DNA of 64,000 nucleotides from Isoetes taiwanensis (taxonomy: Eukaryota; Streptophyta; Lycopodiopsida; Isoetales; Isoetaceae). Positions within the stretch are counted from its first letter, which is position 1. Every line of letters starts with the position of its first letter. Made by a program: the position numbers and the translations under genes. The notes under the pieces are model-generated. The model did no database searches and was not told the origin of the DNA. It worked only from the letters and a program-made list of their open reading frames with translations. Where the stretch lies: contig JAJEKV010000006.1 of NCBI GenBank assembly GCA_021234155.1, forward strand, positions 7,719,003 through 7,783,002, given 5' to 3'. Shown here piece by piece: positions 10,656 to 23,010 of this stretch.

Positions 10656-13340
10656 GTTAATATGAACACGAAATTAGCATTCAGATTTAAGTTGTTAATA
10701 TTTTCTACAAACAAGCATAATCAAGGTCCGCCAACATATAAAGCGGTGCATTTAACATTTGGCTCGAACATTTTTGCCCACCATATGTCCAATATATGCC
10801 CAACTATTAGAGAACCACAGTCTCACCCTTTCTATAAGCTCAAGATAATAATTTTGGAGTGATCTAATACTTAGGCAATCAAATTCCATAGCAAAAAACA
10901 ACTTCCCTTTGTGGCTAATCAAATTAAATAGATTTAAGCTTCAAGGCAAGACCAAATAATGCTTGACCACAACAACTCGGCAAAACCCAAAAGTTCTTAT
11001 TTTTCAAAACTATCACAAGCACCTGTTATGCAAGTAGCCATTGAGTCAAAATAACCTATCGCTTGGGTAACACTCGATAATCCGAGCATGTTTGCTGGTA
11101 AACAATATATGCTGAAAATTAAAATAATGCTTTTGCTACGCGTAAACCATAAAATATCTTTGTAGTATTGTATTCAACGGCCAAGGTAATTAGCAAAGAT
11201 CTTGATCCCAGTCCTATAATTTTATTGGTTCTAGAATGAATGGTGGAGATTGACGAAGAGATCAACGGCAGAGATCGTGATCCGAGTCCTCTAATTTGAT
11301 TGGCTCCTTGAAGGGCTACAATGTCCTGTTTTTTCTTTCCCACCCTCGGCTATGGCGACACTCCCTTTGCCATGGTAATGGCAAATCCGGCCATTGCCAT
11401 AGCCTTTGCCCCTCTTTTCTTCGATCCATAGCCGCCGCAGCGGGGCCGCTTTGGCGGCCCAAAAGCGATGGGCGAGGAGGTGCCGCAGAAGCCATACTGG
11501 CTGCAACAATAGCCGGAGGCACAGGAGGCTATGGTGATGGCTATGGTGTTAGGCTATGGTGATGGCAATTTCGGCTGGCATAGCCCCTCTTTTCTTCGAT
11601 CCGGAAAGGTCCCTCTTGTCTTCGATTCGACCCTTTGAACTTTGTGAATGCGAGCTACCTAGTCTTTCTACCTAGTCTCGCCATATCTGGCTTCTACCTA
11701 GTCTCGCCATATCCTTGATCTGGCTTCTGCCATATCCTTAATCTTCCTTAATCTCGCCATATCCGTAATCCGCCATATCCCTAGTCTCGCTCGTCAACCG
11801 CCTTCCGGGTGATACATCCAAAGAACATAGAGAATCTATTCCTCACCGCCACAATAAGAGGCAAGATGAAAACCTTTCTTCATCACATGACCGGTTTCGA
11901 TTCAGCGAAGCTTCAAAGCTTCAAAGGTAAGTGATGTTCTTGGTTGCGTAGACCCGATTCATTTTATTGCATTTGTTTCTTTTCTTTTACTTTGTCCTTC
12001 TTGTTTTGTGCAAAAGAAGATGATGAGGCCAAGGTGTCCGTGGATTCCCTTTGCTGGTTTATGAGACTGGTAGCATTCTTTGGTTTATGAGACCGGTAGC
12101 AAGCGTATAATGGAGGTATTTTCCCTTAATACTTGCCGGCAAAGCCACAATCGATGGGGTAGAGGTTCATTCCTTACTGTGTTAAATTCCTCCCGCCATT
12201 CTTGTTTGGTGTTGCTAAAAAGCTTCGCCAAGTCTTTTCCTCTGTTAAACCGAATATGCTTTTTATTGTATGGGGAACCGATCCTCTTCTTTTCTGCAGG
12301 TTCTTTATCCGATGGTTACTCTACTTTTGCCGGAAACCGAGATCTACAAAGAACTACCCTCTCGGCCCGGAGAAGAGCTTCTAGTTTGAAGCGGGATGCA
12401 AGGCTACACATGTTTCGGCTGTTAGCGATGTGCCAAGCCCGCCTCCTGAGATCATCGAAGAAGTAATTTACTCTTATAAAATTGTAATTCTATATTGATT
12501 TGGAGATCCTAATCTGTGGTGAATGGAAGTATAAAATATAAATCTATGTCATACTATAAATCTATGTCCTCTCCTGAAGCTCGGGGACATTCAATGCACT
12601 TGAACCATCTACACCAAGAGGTTTGATCAAAGCCCACACTGTCAATTATGCTACATTGTTTTTAACCACAACCATTAATTCAATTTGTTTGAAACCTTAA
12701 CCATTGAATGTTATAATCTCTTGTTAAAATTTAGATTGCAATCTATAGTATGCCTTATGGACTTGTTTGGGTTCGATTCCCAAAAGGCTTTTTTTTTAAC
12801 AATTAAAAAGATAAATGAAAAATTCATAATATATTAGCTTTTAAATTGTGGTTTATAGTAATTTTTTATTTTAATGTGTGCCATGTGTCAACATTTGATT
12901 TGATAGAAGACATATTAGAAACAATACTTCTTTTTCTACATGTAATAATAATGTTTTTTTTTATTTCAAAAATATGCCACGTGTCCATACTTGATTAGCT
13001 AGAATAATGTTTTTTTATTTAGAATATGCCACGTGTCAAAATCTCATTAGTTAAACAACCACATTAGAAACACACATTTTTTCTACGTGTTATAATATTA
13101 TTTTTTACATGTCCTTATTTTATGAAAACTATAGCTAGATTTCAATAACACATGTAGGGTTTCGTAAATTAAAAAAAGGCCATACGTGATTTTTTTTTAA
13201 TTTCGCAAAAACAACACTTGAAATAACATGTCCATATTGCAAAAAGAACACTTGAAAACATCAATTTTTTATTTCCTACGTGTTCTTTTCTTTGTTGTGT
13301 TTTATTTCTAGTGTTGTAATTTAGTTTTTCAGGTGTAGAA
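10656..13340. other. No supported gene
   Basis: The stretch at 11300-11600 is GC-richer, with repeated GGCTATGGTGATGG words and a duplicated phrase (CCCCTCTTTTCTTCGATCC at about 11411 and 11585). A short open segment near 11869 ends at a plausible donor (AAAGGTAAGTG) and could be a first exon, but nothing recognisable follows. 12080-12466 is open with no family match. 12500-13340 is AT-rich with several CCACGTGTC/CTACATGT words. Confidence 0.4.
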
Positions 13341-13639
13341 AATTAAAACCTACATGTGCTATTTTAAAGATAAACAACACATGGTTCCGGCAAAAAACAA
13401 TAGTGAAGGAAAAAAGTACACGTTGACAAAAATTCACAAAAACCATGTCAATTTTTTCTACGCGTGGATTTTTCTGCCAAAAGACCACAAGTGGGAAATT
13501 TCTGCCAAAAAACCACTGTCTCTTTGTGCAAATCCGGATAAACAGGCCACGTGGACTTTTGGGGCCATTTTGGTGTTGTTTTTGGCATAAAACAACACTT
13601 TCGTACAACAAAAAAACAACTGTGGACCAAAAATTGGGG

Positions 13640-14121
13640 TCAGTGTGGGCGAGACAGTTAGAGGCCATGAGCAAACTCAAGAAGTATGCTGACAAGTATC
13701 CACTGGGCCTTAACTTCACGCATCCAGTCCATGTCGACATGCTTTTCAGGTCCACGAAGGCTATGTTTGTCAGCAGAAGATACGACAAGCAGCACGCAAT
13801 GGAAATAGTCAACAACATCATTGAAAACCCAGGGCAGGTGCCAATGCCTTTTGATATGAAGACGAAGAAGGTGTTGATATGGAATAAACTTGAAGATTTA
13901 ATTGGCAACCTGGATATTCACTTCATGATAATAGATGGCCAGCATTCAGTGGAGGCGCAGAAGGTTTTGATCAGTCAAGCACAAAAAACTGGAAATCAGT
14001 TATTCTATAGACTATACTCAGTCAGAAATTGCCAGTTCCTCAGTGGCTCAACAACAGCCGCAGAATTAGCCGAAATCAGCGCGCTACTGAATGACATGGG
14101 AAAGACATTCCTATACAAAAG
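13640..14121 (+). pseudogene. ParB/DGQH-like domain exon (family copy 1)
   Basis: The frame encodes a domain with VDMLFRSTKAMF near the start, then EIVNNIIENPGQVPMPFDM, then MIIDGQHSVEAQKVL. A helix-strand layout ending in DGQH/R plus an alanine-rich helix is typical of ParB-N/DGQHR-type domains. That assignment is by eye and tentative. The exon ends at KTFLYK with an AAAAG/GTATTT donor at 14122. A methionine at 13667 could be the start, but the frame is open upstream, so the true start is unknown. The next exon (14406) continues in phase. Function is unknown; DNA binding would fit the fold. Confidence 0.5.
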
Positions 14122-14405
14122 GTATTTTATTTTCCCACACATAGCTAGTCTGGAACTTCCAAACTGCGCCAGGCGCGATTTGCTGCTTTAATGTGCATGT
14201 CCTATAGCGTTCCAAATCGCGCCAGGCGCGTTTTATATTGTTATTGTTTTGACGGCCTGTCTACTTTATTTATCTAATACATGAAGAAATCACGCCAGGC
14301 GCGTTTCTTATAAATACGTGATTGACGAAAACGCGCCTGGCGCGTTTATTGTTATTGTTTTGACGGCCTGTCTACTTTATTTATCTAACGGCCCATATTT
14401 TGCAG
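14122..14405 (+). other. Intron with four GC-rich palindromes
   Basis: The intron is inferred from the GTATTT donor and the TTTTGCAG acceptor. The acceptor sequence (CAG/TCC.TA.ATGGAGCA-like) is conserved at 33739 in copy 2. It contains palindromes at 14166-14176, 14218-14230, 14291-14303 and 14332-14344, built around CGCGCCAGGCGCG. A segment of about 40 bp with GACGGCCTGTCTAC is duplicated inside it (about 14236 and 14350). Confidence 0.65.
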
Positions 14406-15104
14406 TCCGTATGTGGAGCAGTTGCGACACGCTCATAACCAATGGATCGAATATGGGAGACCAATGCCAACCAGACAAGGGCAATCTAAGAGTGCCGAAT
14501 TCAAATTACTAGAAAGGACACTGTGCCAAACCATAATACAGGACAAGAGTAAGAGCACCAGATCAAAGAAGAAAAAAGGGGATGAATTAGGTGCTGGCTC
14601 AGAAGCTCAAACGGTGCCAAAGGATGCCTGCAACATTATGTTTTCTTCTGACCAGGTATGGGAAAAGTGGAACGAATTTTGGGACGCCTATACGGAAAAG
14701 AAGTTGCCAGATTCGTCTGGAAGGTTTCCTCCGCAAAATACGTCTATTTTTTATTTTGGTGTCACAAGATGAGGAAGGCACAAGGATTGGATGATGCAGA
14801 ATTACTCTCTGTCCTAGAGAGGTGCATCAGAAAGGAAGTTGTCTACAAGAAAACGTCTGCAGCAAAGCACTTGACATCTTTCGAAGATGCTTGCGAACAG
14901 ATAAAAGATATGAAAGTCCTGAAAAAGGCTGTTGGCGAAGAACTGCAAAGGCTTACAGGAGACTTCATGTTATCAGAGATAGGCTTAATGCAAAAGTACA
15001 ACGTATCTAATGATGATATTAAGAAATATGTGTTTTGGTCAAAAGATTTTGTGAAGCAGCAAAAGGCGAAGAATGTGGCAACTCTAAAGGGGATTCACAT
15101 TTAA
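14406..15104 (+). pseudogene. Central helical region of the ParB/MTase-like family (copy 1)
   Basis: This continues the preceding exon with YVEQLRHAHNQWIEYGRP, a basic KSTRSKKKKGDE segment (possible nuclear signal), VWEKWNEFWDAY, and then a helical stretch with VYKKTSAAKHLTSFEDAC and VSNDDIKKYVFWSKDFV. Copy 2 (33739-34410) has recognisable counterparts in the same order (YMEQL, LYKKSAFTKDRMSF, VKNDDIKKFVF), which shows that both descend from one real gene. At least two frameshifts are needed here, near 14768 and 15085, so this copy is dead. I do not recognise the domain outside this family. Confidence 0.55.
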
Positions 15105-16000
15105 AGTGGCGTCGACCTAAAAAAAGAAAAGTTGCTTTGGTGAAACAGACGCCAGAAGAGGAGTCTCCTTTTTTCTATAAGGTGTCCACTGGTTATAAGT
15201 GTGCCATACCAGACGTGGGTGATGGGCCAACCGACATCACTCTATTTGTTCTTGATAGCCGTGGCACGAGATGGACACAAGATGATTACAGCACCTTCTT
15301 CAACACATGCGGTGGTTTTACGACTGAGATGCATTATACCATCGTGACAATATGCCACTCCGACATGTCCTACGTATATGGCTATATGCACTATCTGCTG
15401 CAAATGATCTCGAATGCATTAAAGTGATGAGGCAAGCAGTAATGATAGATGAAAACAAAGATAGTGAGTTCAGTACCAAAAGTAAGATCTCACACGTGCT
15501 AGTCCTTATGATAGCCATTATGGATGATAAAGAATATGAAAGACTCAAGGGAAAACCGGAAGGTGAGAAGATTGCTTGGCGTGCTATATCGGCTAGATAA
15601 ACCCCTAGTGAAGAATGTTTTTATGTCAATTCAATGCCAAGACAAAGGGAAAGGGACCGCAGATGTGGATGTGGACCTTATAGAGGACCTAAGAGGAAGA
15701 GGAAGAAGAAAACTGGGTCGAACCCTATCCTTAATTCACTAATCAAGTATGAGCTACTTGACGGCATAAGGGGAGGCTGAATAAGTCACGGTTTTCTTTG
15801 GCCTTTCGAAGTTTTTCGATTGAAGCCTTCGCCGTTTAGAGTCAACGTGTTGGGAGTTTCATGTTAGAGGTTATGTCGGGCGAGGGAAGCTCAAGCTAGC
15901 TAGGAAATGCCAAAGTGTGGTCTCGATGGTCAAGCCAAGGACTTCCTTGATATTTTTTCGAGAAAGTGCTAGAGGTGGCACCTAGGGTCCGATAGGTAGT
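15035..16000 (+). pseudogene. Degraded beta-class methyltransferase-like region (copy 1)
   Basis: A PKKRKVAL basic stretch (SV40-type nuclear signal) is followed by KVSTGYKCAIPD, then DITLFVLDSRGTRWTQDDY, YTIVTICHSDMSYVYGYM and HVLVLMIAIMDDKEYERL. The LFVLDSRG..W segment sits where a beta-class N4/N6 DNA methyltransferase would have its DPPY motif, but DPPY itself is absent. Near 15846-15960 is a decayed match to copy 2's FAP..TTC...VGGYIAREAL segment, which resembles the nucleotide-binding motif of these enzymes. The methyltransferase assignment is an inference from motif order. Frameshifts near 15380 and beyond 15600 make this copy non-functional. Confidence 0.4.
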
Positions 16001-16489
16001 TAAGAAATAAAGCTTCCACCGCTAAGGCGAATTACCTCCGATCCGCCGCGCAGAGGGGGAGGACATGAGAAAGCAGATGGAGCAGAGATAAAGATGAATT
16101 TCGACAACCAGTAGGTTAACTATGCGGCGAGATTGTGCCTATACTTCCAATCACATATGAAAATCCGACGGCGGAAGGGATGTAGAGAATGCAAACCAAG
16201 AAGACAAAATCCAAGATGATACAAAGTGGAATCGGAAAGCTCTAGTCAGGGTTAGCATAAAGAGTAATGAAGTATCAACCATAGTTCAAACACTAAGTGA
16301 TGTGGTTGACACTACGGTAGACCAAGACAACCGAGAGTAAGCTCATCATTGCGGAAGTTGAATAGGAACCAGAAAGGTATGTTCTTCAAACAATGAAAAT
16401 CGCGCCCGCCAGCGATTTCAATTTTCTTTTTTCCTTGTCTCACAAGTGTGTGCTTTCTTATTCTGAGACCTAAACCGGTTTCCTCCAAA

Positions 16490-17060
16490 ATTCGGTGTTC
16501 GATTTGAATGGAGTGCTCGCAAAAACGTTACCTAAAGCAACATTCGACCTATCATGGTATGCAACGTAAACCATTTGAGACACGCACGAAATGGGTATAT
16601 CCCCACGTCAGATCCGAAGGAGATGTTAGACTAAGCTTTCACTTTATTTCGTTGTGCAATTTGGTCGTCGATGGAGAATAGAAATATACAGGAAGTTTTG
16701 AGAGTAGTTCCTGAATTACATAGAGATTGGGCATCTGTTTGGGATCAGAGCAAATGTAAGTCATTTAAAACCCGAAGGATCGTCGGTAAGAATATATTTG
16801 TGAAATGCTTGAGCGACATGATGGATGACTTGGCGTTCGGGAGAAGGAAGGCATCATTATAGTTGATGATGACGCCTTGAAGTGTTGCTTCAATCGATCC
16901 ACAATCACTAAATCCACCATCCTATCATCTTGATATGGTTACCACGATGATTTTTCGCTAAGCTTCATTGGTGTTATGCAAGAAATAGCTTCGGAAAACG
17001 GTCGAAGATATACAAACACTATACCCCAACTTGATCGGGACAGGGAAATTGTGGGGACCT
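16490..17060 (+). pseudogene. FCP1/HAD-like domain remnant (copy 1)
   Basis: VFDLNGVLAKTLPKA begins right after a likely intron that holds a degenerate palindrome (16396-16419). Further on are WDQSKCKSFK, FVKCLSDMMDDL and IIIVDDDALKCCFN. These match, in order and spacing, the better preserved domain at 35985-36582. The HAD nucleophile Asp is present in DLNGV, but the second catalytic Asp is Asn. Several frameshifts and stops occur, so this is a pseudogene. Confidence 0.5.
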
Positions 17061-17356
17061 TGAGAAAATCATTCTAGAAAGGGAACTCTTTTGATATATA
17101 TGTATACCGGAAATACACTTTCCATAAAAGTTTTGAATATGAAATATATTTTACACCAAAGGTTTTGAATATATATTGTGTTCTTATAGCAGCATTATTG
17201 GTACTGTGTACGTATTGTATTATTATATTATGTGTATGGTTTGCTATACTTGCAATAATTTGTATGTATATACCGTCATTAATTTAGGTGTGTATAAATA
17301 GATATGCATGAAATTGCCAAACCATCGGCTTCGGCCTCCGTCTGCTTCTTGTTATT

Positions 17357-17578
17357 ATGGCACATTCTATTACCTACAAGATGACCCATGAGGACCTCTG
17401 CAGGTGCCGCCAGCTAGAAATAGAACTTGAGGACTAGTTGACTGTCGTTGCTATGAATCCCGTCCGCTTCTATCCTGATCCCTTTGATGTTGTAATCCAT
17501 CTTCAATGGAATCCAGAGCATGCTTTGTTCATGATGGAGAGGATCTCAGGAGCGCCTGTCGACGATGAATCGGATTAG
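17357..17578 (+). pseudogene. Small unrecognised ORF with one internal stop
   Basis: An ATG-initiated frame of 74 codons is interrupted by a single TAG after 26 codons. It begins MAHSITYKMTHEDLCRCRQL and ends with HALFMMERISGAPVDDESD before a TAG. It lies downstream of family copy 1 and just before another palindrome (17623-17644). I see no family match and no counterpart in copy 2. Confidence 0.3.
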
Positions 17579-17985
17579 TTTTTTTAGTTTATATTCTATT
17601 ATAATGCTATATTTATGCCAATGAAATCGCGCCACGCGCGATTTGAACCACGAAAATCTCTGTTTTGTAGCAACTTGCTTGCCGTTATTTATTCGTTGGT
17701 AACTAAAATTTCAATCTATAGATTTCGTTGTCGTCTGTGATGGTATGAAATAATAAGCAATTTCCTACTTTTTATATTGCCAACATTCTGTCATAATATG
17801 GGTGATTTGCATCGAATATTTGAATGCCTTTCCATTTCAACACAAAATGCATCTTCCTAGCCCGAAAATAAACTCAGTGCAAAAGTGTGGTTAATTCAAT
17901 ATAATGGTCAATAAAAGGCTTATACGGCGCGATTTTGGAATAGACATAATCCCAATTTAATTGAATGATGGTTGATTGGTGAAGC
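17579..17985 (+). repeat. 3' flank of family copy 1 with palindromes and shared end
   Basis: A full palindrome (AAATCGCGCCACGCGCGATTT) lies at 17623-17644. The stretch 17924-17980 (GATTTTGGAATAGACATAAT and CCCAATTTAATTGAATGATG) is repeated at 36866-36920 downstream of copy 2, marking a common 3' boundary for the two gene copies. Confidence 0.65.
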
Positions 17986-19380
17986 ATATAGAAGCTTTAA
18001 CTAAATTTTGATGTGGATTTCAACATTAAGCTTCCCTACTTGATTCTTGGGAGACAGATCGAGCATTGTTTCAGATTAATCTTGATGCTTGCACATTGTT
18101 AAGTGCTCCGTGTTGGTGGATTCTTCTGAATAATCATATGCCCCTGTGTGCTATTGTACATCCCTCAGCAACATTCAAGGCTTGCTGGTGTACTCATAGT
18201 TGATGGTTGTTATGAGGCTAGCCACTTGTTCTATTAGGACATTTTTCAGACTAAGTTCATGCTATCTCGATGGGACAAAGCTATTTGGCAAAAGGGTTGA
18301 TATTCTGCCAGCCACTCCTTCCCAACTAACTGATGCGCATATTGGGATTGGCTCCCAAATTGTTAATGCACTATCTCTTGTGCATTCTATATATCAGAAG
18401 TTGGTCGACTTTGACATTGTCCCCCCCCCCACCTTCCCCCTCCACAATGGAAGCAAATGTGGTCATGTGCTTGAAATAAATTGCTTTATTCCAAAGTTTC
18501 TACCTTGTGGTGCCAGTTCCTTCATCGATGTTTGCAGGTTAATGTGCTGGTCCACAAGTTTGCTACAAATTGAGACTCTCGAGCACTGTTTTTTTTCTAT
18601 GCGACCAAGTTTGTCCAGTTTTTCCATGGACAAGCTATCTCTCTTCCATGTGGTTTTGACGAGTCAGCAGATGCTCCTTGCTATTTATCCTTCCACCTGG
18701 AACATGTTGTAGCAACAGGCTTTCCATTTAGCTTCAGGTTGATTGTTGTGGTCTATCTGGAAATGGCGATGGTGATGTAACTTCAAGGGCTTAATAACTA
18801 GTGCTGACCAAGTTCGTCACGAGGCAAAGATAGATTGGTGGTCATACCTATGTTCTTAGCTTGCTGTTGGAAAAAACGACTTGACTTTTTAGGAATATTT
18901 GGGTATATTATCTTTCAGCATAAGCAAGATGCTTTAGACAATGGATTATTTTTGTCTACTGAAATTTTGTTCTTGCCTTTGCAATTATATATATATACTT
19001 CTTCAGAATATGAATAAAGTTTGATGTCCTTCCACCACCACCACCACCAGAAGCACCACCAACACTACCAGCAGAGATATATATAATGCAATAGTAGGTA
19101 TTCACTTTTGGATATCCAGCCCTGCTATATACTACATTCGACCTGTTGTATACCACATTCAGCCTAATGTTTAGTGAATGAAGCTCTAAGGCCATCCAAA
19201 TCTAAAATCCTGCTCTCCAAAGAATTAAAACGATTCCTTTCTTTTGTATTTAAAGCATAAGCATAGCAAGCAATGAGAGTTCAGTCAAAACACCTTTGTT
19301 CCGCTTATGCACCTCACCCGAAATAGCTTTGGAATGGCCAAAATATGACCTCAGATCTTATGAAGCAAGGGGCTCATGTG
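17986..19380. other. No supported gene
   Basis: 18200-18712 is open for 170 codons (contains YLDGTKLFGKRVDILPATPS) but shows no known family motif, and it includes a homopolymer of ten C. 19038-19060 is a CCA trinucleotide run. Nothing else is recognisable. Confidence 0.35.
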
Positions 19381-19384
19381 ATGC

Positions 19385-20115
19385 TTGAGTATCTGGTGCT
19401 GCCTTTGGCAGGAGGTTCAGTTTTCCAGATATTTGTCAATAGCTCTGATATTATTTTCGGTCCGCTTTTTATGGTCGGTGGATATGGTGCCTAAAAAAAT
19501 TAAACCGATGGCTTTTATTGGTCCTGCTACAGTGATGTCAGATCATGCTACAGTAACATCTGGTCCTGCTACAGTGATCGAAAATGCTACAGTGCCAATT
19601 GCTCTGTTGAATCCATTTGAACCTGTCTCTCCAGTAATCAAAACTGCTAAAATTACTACTGATAATTCACCTGGGTCTGCTACTCATGTTGAAGATGGTA
19701 CTGCAGTGCCAGAATCTCCATCTAATCCGGTGAATCCCTGTCGAATGTCTATTGACCCCGTTATTAAAGATGGATGCTTGAATGCTATAGTGTCGACCAT
19801 GGTGTTGCCTGCAGAGGAATTAATGAAGAAGACTACCACCATTCAGGACTATGCTATTGCAAATTACCAAGGTATTTTTATCGGAATGCTATGGAAGGTC
19901 TTAAATCTTAGATAAGTAGTTGCAAGCAGAATTGCTTAATTTGCGTGAGAATGTGGAAGGAGCTAAGCAGGCAGCTATTGTATCTCAATTTGAAATTAAG
20001 GAGATGAAAGATTTGCAAGAAGCAAAAGATGCAAATGTGGAAGAGAAGACAGCTGGGCACATTGTAGAAGAAGTGAAAACTAGACTTTCCACACTTCTTG
20101 ATGAGCAGGCTTAGA
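19385..20115 (+). pseudogene. LINE ORF1-like region with coiled coil
   Basis: A Thr/Pro-rich segment with repeated ATV.(S/E) words (19500-19760) is followed by a heptad-patterned stretch, LQAELLNLRENVEGAKQAA to EEVKTRLSTLLDEQ (19918-20112). Directly after it lies a domain resembling the LINE-1 ORF1 RNA-binding region, and then an APE-type endonuclease. I therefore read this as the 5' part of a non-LTR element, broken by stops at 19913 and 20113. Confidence 0.5.
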
Positions 20116-21345
20116 ACAAGCACGCACAGACCGCAGATTGAATTTGAAACTTTTTGGATTGGTAGAAGAGCAAAATGTAAGAAATTCTATTAGTACGTTC
20201 TTTGAGGATATAATGTTCCTTCACGATCTAGGTGTACAAACCTGCAGGAGGGTTGGGATAAAAATGGAAGGCAAGCTCAGGCCTATTATTTTGCACTTCC
20301 GAGATATTGAATCTGGAGATAGAGTTTTGCATAACAGGAGTGTGCTGAAAGGACCATAGCTTTGGTTGATTGAGGACGTGATGCCTAAGTAGCAAAGTGA
20401 ACTAAGCAGTCTTTTGGCTGAGGTGAAGGACTCAAAGCAATGGGTAAGCATGCATATATTGTAGGCGGTAGAGTCCAAGTGCGAGATCGCCTCTAGGGAA
20501 TCAAGACCCTCGGGTTTGGTGTTTGGAATACCCATAGTTTTAGCTGTAGAAAATTGGTAACAATTAAAGAAACAATACATCAGCTAGATGTCATTGTTTT
20601 TCTTGAAACTCGGGAGCATGAAGATGCCAGGATTGGAGAGATTGATGGATTTTGAGAAGGCGTACACTTTATGGAATGAAAAGAAAGGAAAAAGAGCGCG
20701 AGGCTTTGGAGGAATTGCTTGCTTTGTGCGTAAACATGTCTGCAAAAATGTAGTAGTTATTAAAGTTTGCAAACATAATTAGTACACGTGGATGGGAATA
20801 AAAGGAGGCACATCTCCTATAAAAAATTGCAGCCATCTATCTTGCTCCAGTCATTTTCAGCAAGGTTTTCGGAGGGATTTACGATGGAGAAGACTTAAAT
20901 CTTGATGATCCATTTGTGCACTTGGCACATAATTTGGCTGAAATGGCACAAAAGGGAATTGTATTTCTGATGGGGGATTTTAATGCAAAGTTGAAGGATT
21001 GACAAGCAAATATTTTTTTGGGAGACCTGAATAATATGTGACTAGATGAAATCCCTGCGAAAGGCGTTGGTTGGGGAAGAACTTCAGTAGACCATGATGA
21101 TAATCCTATGGGGGGTTTTTGATGCAAGAGTCATTTGGTATGGTATTGTATAATAATGGGACTTTCTTGGAACTATACTTGTAATACAGTTTAAGGCTCT
21201 AGTGCTGTGGATTATCTTATTGGAATGGCAGATGCAGCTGATTTTATAAAGAGCTTCTATATAATGGATCAACTAGATTCAGACCATGAACACCATTGCA
21301 TATTAAATGGGAGCAAATCATCGAAACAAGAGAGAAAGGAATATT
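20116..21345 (+). mobile_element. LINE fragment: ORF1 RNA-binding domain and APE endonuclease remnant
   Basis: LKLFGLVEEQNVRNSISTFF, QTCRRVGIKMEGKLRPIIL and FRDIESGDRVLHNRS match the order of an L1-type ORF1 RNA-binding domain. An endonuclease follows in pieces: FLETREHED near 20600, GFGGIACFVRKHV at 20700, FLMGDFNAKLKD near 20970 (the GDFNA motif) and a C-terminal SAVDYLIGMADAADF with QLDSDHEPLHIKW (the SDH motif) at 21195-21310. Many stops and frameshifts are present. No reverse transcriptase follows, so the copy is 3' truncated or rearranged. An A/T homopolymer zone begins at 21359. Confidence 0.65.
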
Positions 21346-21651
21346 CCTCGAAGATTTCCCTTTTTTTTTTACAAAAGAGGGCTTAAATGAGGTAAAAAAA
21401 GGACATAACATTGTATTTTGACCTTCCCTCCCAAAAAAAAAAAAAAAAATAAATAAAAATCACTACTTTTTTTTTGCAAAGAGAGAATTGACTATGTCAA
21501 AGTGACACTTTTCCTTGCAACTAGAATTTTCTTGAAGGGAATACAATTTTGAACGAAAAATTGAAGTGAAGTCTGTAACTGAAATGATTTTTAAAAATTG
21601 AAGATAAAATCTTCATATTCACATGCAAAATTTACAATCTTTTTCTAAGAC

Positions 21652-23010
21652 TCAGTTATGTGCAAAAGTGTGAGGAGTGATGAGGGAGGGTTCCAGCACA
21701 TCATCATATTCGTTTATGCAATCTTCATCATCTTCACTTCTTTCGCCGTCACTTGAGGAAGTGCTTGAGTTATCTTCCTCGTCACTGTCAACAGAGGATG
21801 AGACATTGCCACCACCATTCCCTTATTCATCTTCATCCTCGTAATTACAAGCCTTCTTAAGTAAACTGATCGTCCTTTGGTGTAGATGATTGTCAGATTT
21901 CAACTTGAAATCATAGCACAGTATACTCACTTCACGTAGGTTTAGCTCATCCCTATACCCACTTTCTTGGACTTTCTCCCCTTTCATTTCTAACTCATAA
22001 CTAACTTCAAAAGCATTTTTTGAACGTTTAGTGAGTCAATGAATCTTGAGTTTAGTCATTAAATTTTCTCTTTTTGATTGTATCAATTACTTTTGCTATC
22101 CAAAAAGGTCAACCTTTGTCCTCAGTGGGGAGAGCAATTAGCATACCTTTGGCAATTTCTGTGATATTATCAAGAGGCTCATTCTTGCGCCATGGTCCGA
22201 GGTACATGATTCGGTTCTTGTCTTCCTCTACTGCAAGTGCCACTGTAGCAGTGCTTGGACCTGCCTGGTTCTGGGGTTGATGGAAGGCATCAGGCCATTG
22301 TAAAGGTTCCTGCAACTGCCTTAGAGCTGGGTTTTGAATAACAATCTTTTGTTCAAGAAATAAACTTCTCCATCACATCTGGTCTTCTTCTAAGAAGTAC
22401 TTAAAGCCCAAGGAAATTCCATTTTTAATGGCTTTCAAGAATGTGACTGGGGTACTTTTCTTTTGCTTTGACTTTTTTGGACTTTTTAGTGGAAGTTGCT
22501 CAGCACGTTCTATCAATGAAGTGTCTGGAATAGATTTGAGAAAGCGCAATCCTTCTGGTGGACTCCAGTCTTTAATTGTGGTGCATTTCTTCCCCTGTAA
22601 AAAGCTTTTTCTATTCTTTAAGTAAAACTTGATGTGATGTTGAAAGATGAGATCATTCAGCTTGTTCACAGCTTGTTCTCTGTCGGAACGTCGAGAGAAA
22701 ACAAATTCTCTAAAGTCAGCAGTCTCCTTGAGAAGTTGAACCACTGGAATGGGAGTGTAAGAGTCTTCAATGGTTTGAACTAAATTAGGAAGACAAAAAG
22801 CCTTCTTTCTTCTAAGACACACGGAAAATCTGCTGAACATCTGGTCCATTTGATCTGATTGTGCCATACAAGTAAGAATCTGAGCTTTACTTTTCAAAAG
22901 ATTCCTAGCTCCACTAACATGGCACAATAAGCAAAGAGTGTTTGATTTTTATTCTCCCTGGTAGTGTTGTCAAGTTGCAGGTAGATCACATGTGGTAATT
23001 GCTCTTGCTT
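21652..23010 (-). pseudogene. DUF7869-type protein, C-terminal part
   Basis: On the minus strand LPHVIYLQLDNTTRENKNQT (about 22960-23005) is followed by a decayed GHTHD-like block reading QMDQMFSRFSVCLRRKKAF, then WSPPEGLRFLKSIPD, FLKAIKNGISLGFKYFLEED, and LIALPTEDKG.PFWIAKVI. It ends in an acidic tail (SVDSDEEDNSSTSSSDGE) and a TGA at 21652. LQLDN..RENKN plus a downstream DQ.FS block is the signature I associate with DUF7869, a widespread eukaryotic family of unknown, possibly transposon-linked, function. The N-terminal half is missing and there are frameshifts near 22340 and 22930. A relative lies at 60.8-61.7 kb. Confidence 0.6.
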